From Thermoanaerobacter wiegelii Rt8.B1 (lineage in GTDB: Bacteria > Bacillota > Thermoanaerobacteria > Thermoanaerobacterales > Thermoanaerobacteraceae): a DNA stretch of 64,000 bases. Under the pieces are notes generated by a model. The model made no database searches. It was not told the origin of the DNA and saw nothing but the letters and a program-made list of their open reading frames with translations. Positions 7,169 through 15,390 of this stretch are shown here, in pieces. Position 1 is the stretch's first letter, and every line of letters starts with the position of its first letter. The stretch spans positions 1,156,501 to 1,220,500 of the forward strand of contig NC_015958.1 in assembly GCF_000147695.2 (NCBI RefSeq). Reading direction: 5' to 3'. The position numbers and the translations under genes are program-made.

Positions 7169-8869
7169 ATGACAAAAGAAGACCTTAAGAAAAAGCTTGA
7201 TAAAATAGATGGTAAAGGGTATAAAGCTTACAAAGACCTTGAAGGAGAATATGAATTTGAAAAATTTATACTGCATATTGACCACGTTCAGGGAGACCCT
7301 TTTGCTTCTCTTTCAAGGATAAGGATTAGAGTGCCTCAAAATATAGCTGATTTTGAGTTTTCCATGTATAACAATCCTTCAAGGCAAGTCGCTTTAGAAG
7401 ATTTTTTGACAAGGTCAGTTTTTGACGTTATAAAAATGTTGCCTTCTTTAAAAGGTACAGGACATAGTGGGGATATTTACATAGACAAAGGTGGACAACA
7501 AATAATTAAAAGAAGTGCAATGGTAGTTAATGAAGATTACGTAGAGGCAAGATTGAGCATAGGACTTCCTGCTTTTGGTAGGCGAATAAATGGCAGTGGT
7601 GCCCAAAGAATATTTCTTGAATTTTTACCTCAAATTGTAGAAAAAGGACTTTTAAAAAAGCATCTCAATATACAAGATATATGGCTATGGGTTGAGACGG
7701 TGGAAGACCAAGATTACCTTAGAAGTCAACTAAAAAAGAGAGGACTTGTGGCTTTTGTAGCGGATGGTGCGATTCTTCCTAGAGAAAGCGGCATAAGTGA
7801 TAGACCTTTAAAAGGCGGTAATGTAGTACCTTTTGAGTCGCCGGATAGCTTGAGGATTAAGTTTCAACTTCCTAATCGTGGAGAAATAACGGGGATGGGA
7901 ATACCCGAAGGAGTTACGCTTATTGTGGGCGGCGGTTATCACGGCAAGTCTACCTTGTTACAAGCTATTCAAAAAGGGGTATACAATCACATACCAGGTG
8001 ATGGCAGAGAGTTTGTTATAACTGTAGCTGATGCAGTAAAAATAAGAGCAGAGGATGGCAGAAGGATAGAAAAAGTAGACATAAGTCCTTTTATAAATAA
8101 TTTGCCAAATAACGTAGATACCACAAGGTTTACTACCGAAAATGCCAGTGGCAGTACTTCTCAAGCAGCAAATATTATTGAGGCGATAGAAATAGGCACT
8201 AGCTTACTGCTTTTGGACGAAGATACTTCAGCTACTAATTTTATGATAAGGGATGCGAGGATGCAAAAACTGATTGCAAAAAAAGAAGAACCTATAACTC
8301 CTTTTATTGATAGAGTAAAACAGCTATATAAAGATAATGGCATTTCTACGATTTTAGTTATGGGTGGCAGTGGAGATTATTTTGATGTTGCAAACTGCGT
8401 AATTAAAATGCACAACTACAGACCTTACGATGTCACACAAGAGGCAAAGGAAATTGCAAAAGAATTTAAAACAAATAGGGAAGTTGAGGGAAATAATGAG
8501 CCTATAGTTATAAAACCAAGAATTCCTCTTAAAAAAGGGCTTGAGGTAAAAGGCAAAAAGATAAAGTCAAAAGATGAGGATACTATTAGATTTGGATACC
8601 AAGAAATCGAATTGGATTATGTGGAACAATTAGTAGACAAAAGTCAAACAAATGCAATAGGGGAGATAATACGCTATATTGCTAGTAAATATGTAGATGA
8701 AAAAAGCAGTATAAAGGAAATATTAAAAAAGGTATATAAGGATATATACGAAAAAGGACTGGACGTAGTATCTTCTTTTTATGGTAAGCATCCGGGCAAT
8801 TTGGCATTGCCAAGACTTCAGGAAGTAGCTGCTGCATTAAATAGATTGCGAAGCTTTACTGTAAAATAA
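7169..8869 (+). CDS. ABC-class P-loop ATPase of unknown role
   Basis: A 566-residue soluble protein of the conserved 'predicted ATPase of the ABC class' family (related to eukaryotic MRB1590). The P-loop GGGYHGKST is near residues 254-262, followed by the acidic Walker B LLLLDEDTSATN near 347-358. It has no membrane segment and no transporter partner. Related proteins are thought to act on RNA, but the role in bacteria is not established. Start ATG 7169 follows AAGGAGTG. The 3' end directly abuts the truncated IS3 gene. Confidence 0.85.
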   Translation: MTKEDLKKKLDKIDGKGYKAYKDLEGEYEFEKFILHIDHVQGDPFASLSRIRIRVPQNIADFEFSMYNNPSRQVALEDFLTRSVFDVIKMLPSLKGTGHSGDIYIDKGGQQIIKRSAMVVNEDYVEARLSIGLPAFGRRINGSGAQRIFLEFLPQIVEKGLLKKHLNIQDIWLWVETVEDQDYLRSQLKKRGLVAFVADGAILPRESGISDRPLKGGNVVPFESPDSLRIKFQLPNRGEITGMGIPEGVTLIVGGGYHGKSTLLQAIQKGVYNHIPGDGREFVITVADAVKIRAEDGRRIEKVDISPFINNLPNNVDTTRFTTENASGSTSQAANIIEAIEIGTSLLLLDEDTSATNFMIRDARMQKLIAKKEEPITPFIDRVKQLYKDNGISTILVMGGSGDYFDVANCVIKMHNYRPYDVTQEAKEIAKEFKTNREVEGNNEPIVIKPRIPLKKGLEVKGKKIKSKDEDTIRFGYQEIELDYVEQLVDKSQTNAIGEIIRYIASKYVDEKSSIKEILKKVYKDIYEKGLDVVSSFYGKHPGNLALPRLQEVAAALNRLRSFTVK

Positions 8870-9026
8870 AAATAACCTCAATTGGCTTTGCTTTTTTTAA
8901 CCAGCTTGATATTGTGGAGTTTGATATGCCATATTTACTCGAAAGTTCTGACAGATTTTTACCAGAATTATACAACTCTACTATAGTGTTTTTGAACTCT
9001 TCACTATATTTTCTTTGACCTCTTGG
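8870..9026 (-). pseudogene. IS3-family transposase OrfA remnant, main part
   Basis: Read on the reverse strand this gives GQRKYSEEFKNTIVELYNSG and then a helix-turn-helix with SKYGISNSTISSWLKKAK, the usual N-terminal region of IS3-family OrfA. About 50 residues survive; the frame is cut at about 8870, beside the stop of the upstream gene. The missing start (ATG CCA AGA G) lies at 12232-12242, on the other side of the Tn7/Mu-like transposon. Joined, the start reads MPRGQRKYSEEF. Confidence 0.8.
9020..9026 (+). repeat. Left 7-bp target duplication CTCTTGG
   Basis: CTCTTGG directly adjoins the TGTCA end of the transposon and recurs at 12232-12238 directly after the opposite end. It is the target-site duplication of the 3205-bp element. 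Confidence 0.8.
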
Positions 9027-9118
9027 TGTCAATTCTCAAATTAAATCTCCAAAGATTTTCAAATTATAATGGCATTTTTTAAGTGCATAAAAGTATTTTT
9101 TCTCAAATTATTACAGCC
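9027..9118 (+). repeat. Left-end transposase-binding repeats
   Basis: Three same-orientation copies of a TTCTCAAATTA-like motif, at 9033-9046, 9056-9073 (TTTTCAAATTATAATGGC) and 9099-9118 (TTTCTCAAATTATTACAGCC). The third matches the right outer end TTTCTCAAATTAATTCAGCC at all but a few positions. Binding is inferred from analogy with TnsB/MuA ends. Confidence 0.7.
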
Positions 9119-9238
9119 TGATTAAAAATTTTTTTCACTTTCCAAGAGCATTACCGCCAAAATATGTTAATATCTGTTATTGAAATTTTATTTAATTAAT
9201 ATATAATAAAATTGAGAGTAACACAAAAAGTGCTACTC

Positions 9239-10039
9239 TCATAAACTGATTTCATTTTGTGCCTGGTATATTACTTCTTCGTCTATTTCTCTTAGCCTTT
9301 TAGAATACGCATAGAGTAAAGAAGCTGTTACCAGGTTATTTATTATCCTTGGGAGCCCTTTTGTTAGGGAATATATTGCTTCATATGCTGATGGTGTAAA
9401 TATATCATCCATCATTCCGGCTATTTTCATTCTTGTTTTTATATAATCTTGAATTTCTTCTTTTTTTAGCCCTTGCATCACATACTTTATAGAAATTCTT
9501 TGCCTTAGTGCACTGTTTACATTGAGAGCTAGTTTGTTTCTTATGTGTGGTTGTCCTGAAAGTATCAATATATACGGGTTTTGAGAATCCATATTAAAGT
9601 TAAATATTATTCTCAAATCTTCAAGAACATCATTAGAAACCAGTTGTATTTCATCTAATATTATGACAGGAGTTATTTTCTGGCTATAGTAAAGTTCTGT
9701 TATCGCTTTTTGTATCTGGTGAAAGAGCGTTACTTTTTTGTATGAGGGTGTTTCGCCTAAAATCATAGCCAATGCTTGATAGAATTCTCTCACTGTAAGT
9801 GTAGATAAAGCGAAATAACATGGTTTAAATGTAGAACGGTTGAGGCTTTCAGCATATCTTCTTAATGCAGTAGATTTACCTGAACCGGCCTCCCCAACGA
9901 TAAGTCCTATACCCCTTGTTTCTTGTAAATATTTTAACCTGGCATTTAATTCAGCAATGTCTTCACTTATGTAAAGGTCGTTTACACTTATCTCTTTAGA
10001 AAATGGATTAAATTTCATTCCAAAATATTGGGTAAACAC
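9239..10039 (-). CDS. AAA ATPase transposition regulator (TnsC/ExeA-like)
   Basis: About 266 residues with Walker A GEAGSGKST (residues ~49-57) and Walker B VIILDEIQ, in the ExeA/TnsC/MuB-like AAA group that chooses target DNA and stimulates the transposase. The start is probably GTG 10039 (MFTQYFGMKFNPF) with AGAGAGGTG upstream; a TTG at 10060 overlaps the transposase stop codon. The gene is translationally linked to the transposase gene. The C-terminal region with TKGLPRIINNL is the usual sensor/lid part of ExeA-type ATPases. Confidence 0.85.
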   Translation of the reverse strand: MFTQYFGMKFNPFSKEISVNDLYISEDIAELNARLKYLQETRGIGLIVGEAGSGKSTALRRYAESLNRSTFKPCYFALSTLTVREFYQALAMILGETPSYKKVTLFHQIQKAITELYYSQKITPVIILDEIQLVSNDVLEDLRIIFNFNMDSQNPYILILSGQPHIRNKLALNVNSALRQRISIKYVMQGLKKEEIQDYIKTRMKIAGMMDDIFTPSAYEAIYSLTKGLPRIINNLVTASLLYAYSKRLREIDEEVIYQAQNEISL

Positions 10040-10056
10040 TTTAAGGCACCTCTCTT

Positions 10057-11370
10057 TCAATCAATGATATCGTTAAAAGAGATTACTTTATGCTTGGTAA
10101 AATCACTTATTTCTTCATTTTCGTTTACGTCATTTTTGCCTTTTATATACGCAGCAGGAATTTTAGCATTCTCATGAAAGTTCACTTTATACGCTTCCCC
10201 CACTTTTTTGCCCTCATAATAAAGTAGAAGCGGTGTATTATCCTTAAGCCACTCAGGGTCATATCTGACTTCTAAGTGCATATTTTTAAACTTTTCTTCT
10301 GTTTCATAAAGTATATTTTCCACTTTAAGTGTAGCATCCTTATTTACCTTACGATTTACTCTTATGAGAAAACATTCATTCAACATATCTATGTTACACA
10401 TATTTATTCTTGATATTTGTGACATGAAAAAATCTAAAGGACTCATGCCAATACTGCTGTGTTCTTTTCTGTTGTAATCTTCCTCCAGCCATTTAAAAAA
10501 CATCATGTTGAGTTCATCTATACTCTTTACGGAGGTAGGATCTATTGTGCTTAAGAATCTCATTCTCACCGTATGAAAGAATCTTTCTATTTTTCCTTTT
10601 GAATGAGGTGAAAAAGGCTCAGCGTGAATAAGAGATGTGCCTAGTGAAGCACAGATATATTCCAATTGAGTGCTTCTATATATCTTTCCGTTGTCAGTGT
10701 AAAGCATTTTGGGTATCCCCCTTCTTAGCACCGCCTCTTTAAATGAGTCTCTTAAAGCTAAAAAATTCTGGGTATAGTAAAAGCGAGCATAGGTACAAAG
10801 CCTTGAAGCATCATCTATATATGCAATAAGGTACGTTTGTCTTTTTGTTTTACCTTCTTTAATATATGGCCCATACATGACATCAGTTTGCCACAGTTCA
10901 TTGATGTATTCATGGGAAAACCTCTTTGTTTTACCCTCTTTTTCTTTATCTAGAGATTTTACAGGAATGTTTTTCAAAAACCTATAGAATGTCGAAAGGG
11001 ATACTTTATCCGGTGATATTATTCCTTCTCCTATCAATGTCTCATAAAGAAGTTTGTTGGGCATTTCAGGATGTTCAAGCTTCTTTTGCTTTATTCTCTC
11101 TGAAAGTTCAAAGTCTATCTTTCTGTATTTGCCTCTGTCACTTCGATAACCCGGCTTTAACGCTTCTATACCACCTCTTAAATACTGATACAGCCACCCT
11201 CTAAGTGTCTTAGGAGTATATCTTCTCATTCCAAGATAAGGTATCTCAATAGGTTTATCGGAAAGAGCATCAAAATATTCTTTCTGATTTTTTACCTGTC
11301 CGTTTAACACCGGACTTATCAGTGAAAATCTCTTTAATGCTATAGCTTCTCTCGCTTTTTCATCAAGCAT
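10057..11370 (-). CDS. DDE transposase (TnsB/Mu/IS481-like integrase core)
   Basis: A 437-residue transposase with N-terminal helix-turn-helix domains, an rve-type catalytic core and a C-terminal beta domain (Mu-C like). The catalytic triad is visible: Asp163 in WQTDVMYGP, Asp226 in LYTDNGK, Glu262 in SKGKIERFFHTVR. ATG 11370 follows GAAGGGGGAAC. With the ATPase gene it makes the two-component core that defines Tn7/Tn5053/Mu-like elements. No TnsA-like endonuclease is present, so transposition is expected to be replicative or to need host processing (inference). Confidence 0.9.
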   Translation of the reverse strand: MLDEKAREAIALKRFSLISPVLNGQVKNQKEYFDALSDKPIEIPYLGMRRYTPKTLRGWLYQYLRGGIEALKPGYRSDRGKYRKIDFELSERIKQKKLEHPEMPNKLLYETLIGEGIISPDKVSLSTFYRFLKNIPVKSLDKEKEGKTKRFSHEYINELWQTDVMYGPYIKEGKTKRQTYLIAYIDDASRLCTYARFYYTQNFLALRDSFKEAVLRRGIPKMLYTDNGKIYRSTQLEYICASLGTSLIHAEPFSPHSKGKIERFFHTVRMRFLSTIDPTSVKSIDELNMMFFKWLEEDYNRKEHSSIGMSPLDFFMSQISRINMCNIDMLNECFLIRVNRKVNKDATLKVENILYETEEKFKNMHLEVRYDPEWLKDNTPLLLYYEGKKVGEAYKVNFHENAKIPAAYIKGKNDVNENEEISDFTKHKVISFNDIID

Positions 11371-11506
11371 TTATATGTTCCCCCTTCACTTTTTTGATTT
11401 CTTAATCGTAATTTTAGCTCATATCTGGGGGACATTAAAGGAAAAAGCTATGTTGCTAAGAAAAAATCAAAATTTTTATTTAAATCTTTCATGTTTAATG
11501 CTAAAA

Positions 11507-12088
11507 TTATGTGAGAGGGGCCAGAAATGATTTTTGGCAATGAGCATAAAACCGTTGGGAAAAGAGTGGTACAATGTTTATTATGTCCAAAATCTCTCTG
11601 GCCCTCTCTCTTTGAGAACTAACCTCGAATAACTTTATGTAAGGGTCTATTTGCCTTAATCCATATATGATAAAACTTAAATTATTCATTATCCTTTTGG
11701 TGTAAAAATATATATGCTGTCTTGAAAATAGTATGGTAGGGAAGTTTCTTTTTAAGTCATTTATGAAAGAACTGAGAGTTTTTTCTCTTGTAAGTGTCTC
11801 TTTTAAAGACTTTACAATCATATTGAAAGAATACTGAAAATGAGGAATACAGAAATCAGGGAGGTAGGAAAGAGTCCTTTTGCACACAGGGCATATATAC
11901 CTTCTTATGGCTATTTTTACACAGTTAGGTCCATCTAAATAGTAACGGTAGTAAAAACCGTGCTTTTTTAGTTTTACTCTGCACTTGCAGTCAGAATGAG
12001 GGCATCTGTCTGGTGGGTCAGGAAAATTGTAATCTTTACTTCTTTGCAAATATTCTTCAATGTTATCAACATGAAAAATTATTTGCAT
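11507..12088 (-). CDS. Transposon-encoded zinc-ribbon-like protein, possible target or accessory factor
   Basis: A 193-residue protein that I do not firmly recognise; it may belong to the DUF6431 group. The N-terminal half holds a likely zinc site: CPHSDCKC (Cys29, 34, 36) and CPVC (Cys66, 69), with basic residues between. The C-terminal half is helical and basic. ATG 12088 has a good GGAGAT site. It sits inside the transposon next to the right end, upstream of the transposase gene, where some Tn7-like elements carry TniQ/TnsD. TniQ also has CxxC zinc fingers, but no clear TniQ homology can be claimed. Confidence 0.6.
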   Translation of the reverse strand: MQIIFHVDNIEEYLQRSKDYNFPDPPDRCPHSDCKCRVKLKKHGFYYRYYLDGPNCVKIAIRRYICPVCKRTLSYLPDFCIPHFQYSFNMIVKSLKETLTREKTLSSFINDLKRNFPTILFSRQHIYFYTKRIMNNLSFIIYGLRQIDPYIKLFEVSSQRERAREILDIINIVPLFSQRFYAHCQKSFLAPLT

Positions 12089-12109
12089 AAAACAACATCT
12101 CCAATTAAA

Positions 12110-12165
12110 AAATTAATGCTAAAAGAATGTGATGAATTTTTTTCACATTCCTTTAGCATTAATTT
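12110..12165. repeat. Long near-perfect palindrome inside the transposon right end
   Basis: AAATTAATGCTAAAaGAATGTGA pairs with the complementary arm at 12143-12165 with a single mismatch around a ~10-nt loop. It lies between the right-end transposase sites and the start of the zinc-ribbon protein. It could block transcription entering from outside, or shape the end for assembly. A related sequence (TTTAATGCTAAAATTATGTG) recurs at about 11488-11510 at the other end of the same gene. Confidence 0.6.
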
Positions 12166-12174
12166 TATCACAAG

Positions 12175-12231
12175 ATTATTTAATCTGAAAAATTTTATCG
12201 GTTTTGGGCTGAATTAATTTGAGAAATGACA
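12175..12231 (-). repeat. Right-end transposase-binding repeats
   Basis: Read inward from 12231: TGTCATTTCTCAAATTAATT, then a weaker second site TTTTTCAGATTAAAT at about 12179-12196. The outer repeat is the inverted copy of the left end. Confidence 0.7.
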
Positions 12232-12299
12232 CTCTTGGCATTTTGAAGACACTTTCTCTCTTTATATTTTTATTTTAACCTGTTCGAGTTATGTCTACA
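12232..12299 (-). pseudogene. IS3-family element, 5' end split off by the transposon
   Basis: On the reverse strand this gives the likely IS terminal repeat TGTAGACATAACTCGAACAG (ending at 12299), a ribosome site in AAAGAGAGAAAG and the start ATG CCA AGA G of orfA. The first 7 bases (CTCTTGG) are the right target duplication of the transposon. Confidence 0.65.
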
Positions 12300-12560
12300 A
12301 TAATATACTAACACAAAAGTAAGTTACATATAGACAGGGCAACATATTTCAGGTGGAGAAATAAAATAGTTTTATATATGGCACTATTAGCACAAAAGTA
12401 TCAGCTCATAGACATAGAAAAAGTTTCTTAAAAGTTGTGACTTTTTTAGGGGAAATATGTGCTATAAAACACAATAGAATAATAGACAGTTTACAATATA
12501 TTTTAAGCCCGGCAAGAGAACCGGGCTTTTAGTATACTCATCTTAGATATGGTATAGAAA
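12300..12560. other. Intergenic region with a terminator
   Basis: No gene is visible. A hairpin AAGCCCGG / CCGGGCTT (12505-12528) followed by TTTA, and T-rich on both sides, can end transcription of ymaF from the right. The remainder (12300-12500) is AT-rich with nothing recognisable. Confidence 0.6.
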
Positions 12561-12965
12561 TTAATAGTGTTTAAAATCAGAAATAGGATCCTGAATTAAG
12601 GTAGCAAAAACGAATTCATGGTAGTGATCCTCATCAACAGTAGTTTTTCCTTCGACAAAGTGTACATGCTTATTATCACCAACATCAATAGCGGGGCCAG
12701 TTATTACGCCTATCTCATGATGATGATCCTCATAGAAGTCAGTGCTGACCAATATTGCATGAACATGACTATCACCATCTGGTATAACTTGGCTGGTGAC
12801 ACCTGCAAAACGGTGATTGTGTTCTTCTTTTTCTTCTTGTTTTCGTTTTTTGTCTTCTGCAGCTAATTTTGTACTACCTAAAAACTCATGGTTATGAGTT
12901 TGACCTTCATCTTTTTTATTACTGAAATCAAAATAATTTTTAATTTCCTCGATTGATAATTCCAT
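12561..12965 (-). CDS. ymaF: YmaF-family histidine-rich protein
   Basis: A 134-residue soluble protein with regularly spaced HxH motifs (HNHEF, HNHRF, HVHAI, HHHEIG, HVHF, HYHEF), typical of the YmaF family. Function is unknown; metal binding is suggested by the repeated His pairs. ATG 12965 follows a strong GGAGGTTG site; upstream in-frame codons lack one. The repeats suggest a protein built from about five copies of a ~25-residue unit. Confidence 0.75.
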   Translation of the reverse strand: MELSIEEIKNYFDFSNKKDEGQTHNHEFLGSTKLAAEDKKRKQEEKEEHNHRFAGVTSQVIPDGDSHVHAILVSTDFYEDHHHEIGVITGPAIDVGDNKHVHFVEGKTTVDEDHYHEFVFATLIQDPISDFKHY

Positions 12966-13121
12966 ATAATTCAACCTCCAATAATAAATTTTTTTGAACA
13001 ATAATATTATATGTTAAGTAAAAAAATAAGTGCATAGAATGAAAAGATATTATAACGAGCATAGTTACAAATTGGAGGTCAGAGGGGCTCTTTTTTCATG
13101 CATATTTGAGGTGGTGAGGCG

Positions 13122-13395
13122 ATGTGGCAAGGTACAATTGGGATATTTTAAAAAAGAATTTATTTTAGGCGATTATGAATCAGTAAGAGATTTTGCTGCA
13201 CAAAAAGGCATTAAGTATAATGGGTATTTTGCAGAGAAAACAAAAGGCTGGGCAGAAGAAAAAAGAGCAAGGCAAGAGCAAAAACAGAGCAAAATTATAG
13301 AAAAGACAATTGAAAAGATTGCAAAAAGGAGCCTGATAGAAATGTGGCTCATCCCAATGCAAAGACGGTCATATTATCAATAGAGCAGCTTATGT
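13122..13395 (+). pseudogene. Phage-like gene remnant (possible small terminase)
   Basis: The middle part (GDYESVRDFAAQKGIKYNGY, then a charged coiled tail with EEKRARQEQKQSKIIEKTIE) resembles small terminase subunits of Firmicute phages. The best start is ATG 13122 behind GAGGTGGTGAGG, but that frame meets a stop at a TTTTAAAAAA run near 13146. A second shift near 13320 would restore a more family-like tail. Two frame changes point to decay. It lies close to a tRNA gene, a common prophage site. Confidence 0.4.
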
Positions 13396-13506
13396 AGTAT
13401 TAGGGGTAACGATATAACAGAGGCCAGTACGTTTATTTTATCTATTTTTATCTGCTTTTATTTTTTATGTTTGCAAAATGTTTGCAAAGTGATATAAAAA
13501 ACCAAA
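13396..13506. other. Intergenic, no gene seen
   Basis: AT-rich spacer between the phage-like remnant and the tRNA-Leu terminator. It holds a short TTTGCAAA tandem (13470-13490) and no integrase or attachment repeat that I can identify. Confidence 0.4.
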
Positions 13507-13531
13507 AGCCGTTAGCAAAGTGCTAACGGCT
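13507..13531 (-). terminator. Terminator of tRNA-Leu
   Basis: AGCCGTTAGCA / TGCTAACGGCT is a perfect 11-bp stem with loop AAG, followed on the reverse strand by TTTTGG. It lies 17 bp after the tRNA 3' end. Confidence 0.85.
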
Positions 13532-13548
13532 ACATTTCTTGATTTTTC

Positions 13549-13637
<89 letters not shown>

Positions 13638-13690
13638 GAGTTACTACATTTCATATATTATCACAGGTTAATGAAAATTTCAATACCCTT

Positions 13691-13699
13691 TTTATAAAA
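13691..13699 (+). repeat. Left 9-bp target duplication of ISLre2 element
   Basis: TTTATAAAA directly before the element, repeated at 15290-15298 directly after it. Confidence 0.75.
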
Positions 13700-15289
13700 G
13701 ATAGTGTAAAATTATCGTAGGATTTTTAAAGTGAAAAAAACAAGAGACAACCCCTGTGATAAAATAGAAATAGGAAACAAAACATCACAGGAAGGGGTGT
13801 CTCTTGTGAAAAAATATATTTTTGAAGATATTATACTACAAAATGCTCTAAATTTCACTAGAGAAGTGATAGAAATTTTTGGTGATTTATTAAACGAAGG
13901 AATGGATATTACAAGACTTGTAGCAAGAATAAAGGAAATCACGGACAAACTAGGTAGTGAAGTAATAGAAGCAATTATTGAAGAGTTAGATAGGATAATA
14001 AAAGAAGACAAGAGAAGGAAAGAAAAATGGATAGTAGAAAGAAAAGATAAAAAGAGGTTAACGACAATTCTTGGAGATATTGAATATGAGAGGACATATT
14101 ACAAATCTAGGCAGGATGGGAGATATACATATTTGGTGGATGATGCATTAGAGATAGGGCGGCACGATAGGATAGAAAAGGGAGTAAAGATAAAGTTAGT
14201 AGAAAACGCGATAGAAGAATCATATGAAAGAAGTAGTAAAAAAGCATGTCCAGAGGAGCTAAGTAAACAGACGGTATTAAACGCAATAAGGGAAATAGGG
14301 GAAGTAGAAGTAAAGAGAGAAATAAAAGAGAAGAAAGAAGTAAGGTATTATACATAGAGGCAGATGAAGACCATGTACCTTTACAAGAGGGTGGAGATGA
14401 AACACCTCGATTGGTGTACATACATGAAGGGAGGGAAGAGAGAAACGGAAGAAACGTACTGAAAAATGTGTATTACAAGGCATACGTAGGAGAGAAAGCT
14501 GAAGACATATGGATAGATGTAGCAAATTACATAGAAGAAAATTACAAGGAAGAGAAGATAGAGAAGATATACATAGCAGGAGATGGAGCGCCGTGGATAA
14601 AAGAGGGATTAGAGTGGATAGTAAAATCAAGGTTTGTGTTAGACAGATATCATTTAAACAAATACGTATTAAAAGCTACATCGAAAGAGCCAAAATACAG
14701 GGATAAGATATGGAGAGCAATAAATGAAGGAGATAAAGAAGAACTAAAGAAGGTATTTAATGAACTAATAAAGGTAACAAAGGAAGAGAGAGAAAAAGAG
14801 AAGGTAAAAGAGGCGAAGAGGTACATACTAAATAATTGGGAAGGAGTAGAGATATACAGTAAAGACAAAGATGTAATAGGGTGCAGTGCAGAAGGGCATA
14901 TAAGTCATGTATTTTCTTCTAGATTAAGTAGGAATCCATTAGGATGGAGTAGAGAAGGATTAAAGTTAATGGCGAAATTAAGAGTATTCAGCAAGAATGG
15001 AGGAGATTTGAGAGAAATAGAATGGGGTAAGAAAGAGAATATAAATGAAGGGAGCTACAAATTAACGAAGAAGCAAATAAAAGAGGCGGTAAGGAGAGTT
15101 AAAACGTCTACAAATGAAAAAATAAATAATATTACGGTTTTGAATATAGGGAAAGTAACACCAATATATAAGGTTTTAAGAGCAATAAAATATGCGCAAG
15201 TTATATAAAATGCATGATAAGTTGAAGGCGGAAATTAACTAAGTTTCAGGGGTTGTCTTAAAAAAATCCTACAGTATCTTGACACTATC
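13700..15289 (+). mobile_element. ISLre2-family insertion sequence (1590 bp)
   Basis: Imperfect terminal inverted repeats start GATAGTGT on both sides and include GTAGGATTTTT (13718-13728 and the complement near 15266-15276), then ACAACCCCTG. It is flanked by 9-bp TTTATAAAA duplications, the size usual for ISLre2. It carries one transposase gene, which is frame-shifted. It sits between tRNA-Leu and hflX and interrupts no visible gene. Confidence 0.85.
13806..15208 (+). pseudogene. ISLre2-family transposase (UPF0236), frameshifted
   Basis: The likely start is GTG 13806 behind GGAAGGGGTG. The first part (to the stop at 14357) ends in KEVRYYT; the family's next motif, [12 protein letters not shown], appears in another frame from about 14350, and the rest runs to 15208 with [19 protein letters not shown] and [11 protein letters not shown]. 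One small shift in the A/G-rich stretch near 14330-14350 joins them. The protein is the DDE-type transposase of ISLre2. As written it is broken; a sequencing error or programmed shift cannot be excluded. Confidence 0.85.
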
Positions 15290-15390
15290 TTTATAAAAAG
15301 TGCTATTAATTTACCTATTTCATTATTTATAAATTCCTTTATTTGTGATATATTTATATTTACAGCACATTTTTCAAGGTTGGTGATGTT

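Larger units (their letters stand above)
9027..12231. mobile_element. 3205-bp Tn7/Mu-like transposon (TnsB-like + TnsC-like + zinc-finger protein)
   Basis: The ends can be read exactly. The left end TGTCAATTCTCAAATTAA and the right end, read inward, TGTCATTTCTCAAATTAA are near-perfect inverted repeats beginning TGTCA, bounded by 7-bp CTCTTGG duplications. Inside, all on the reverse strand, are a DDE transposase, an AAA ATPase overlapping its stop codon, and a 193-residue cysteine-motif protein. The ends carry repeated copies of the terminal motif (9033-9046, 9056-9073, 9099-9118; 12175-12196, 12208-12231), as expected for multiple TnsB binding sites in Tn7, Tn5053 and Mu. It has inserted at codon 3 of an IS3-family orfA. 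The genes look intact, so it may be active. Confidence 0.85.

Noticed and set aside
10926-11204. Forward-strand 92-residue frame within the transposase
   Set aside because: It is a shadow of the reverse-strand DDE transposase.
14107-14868. Reverse-strand frames rich in Leu and Ser within the ISLre2 transposase
   Set aside because: They mirror the Lys/Glu-rich coding strand and have no family likeness.
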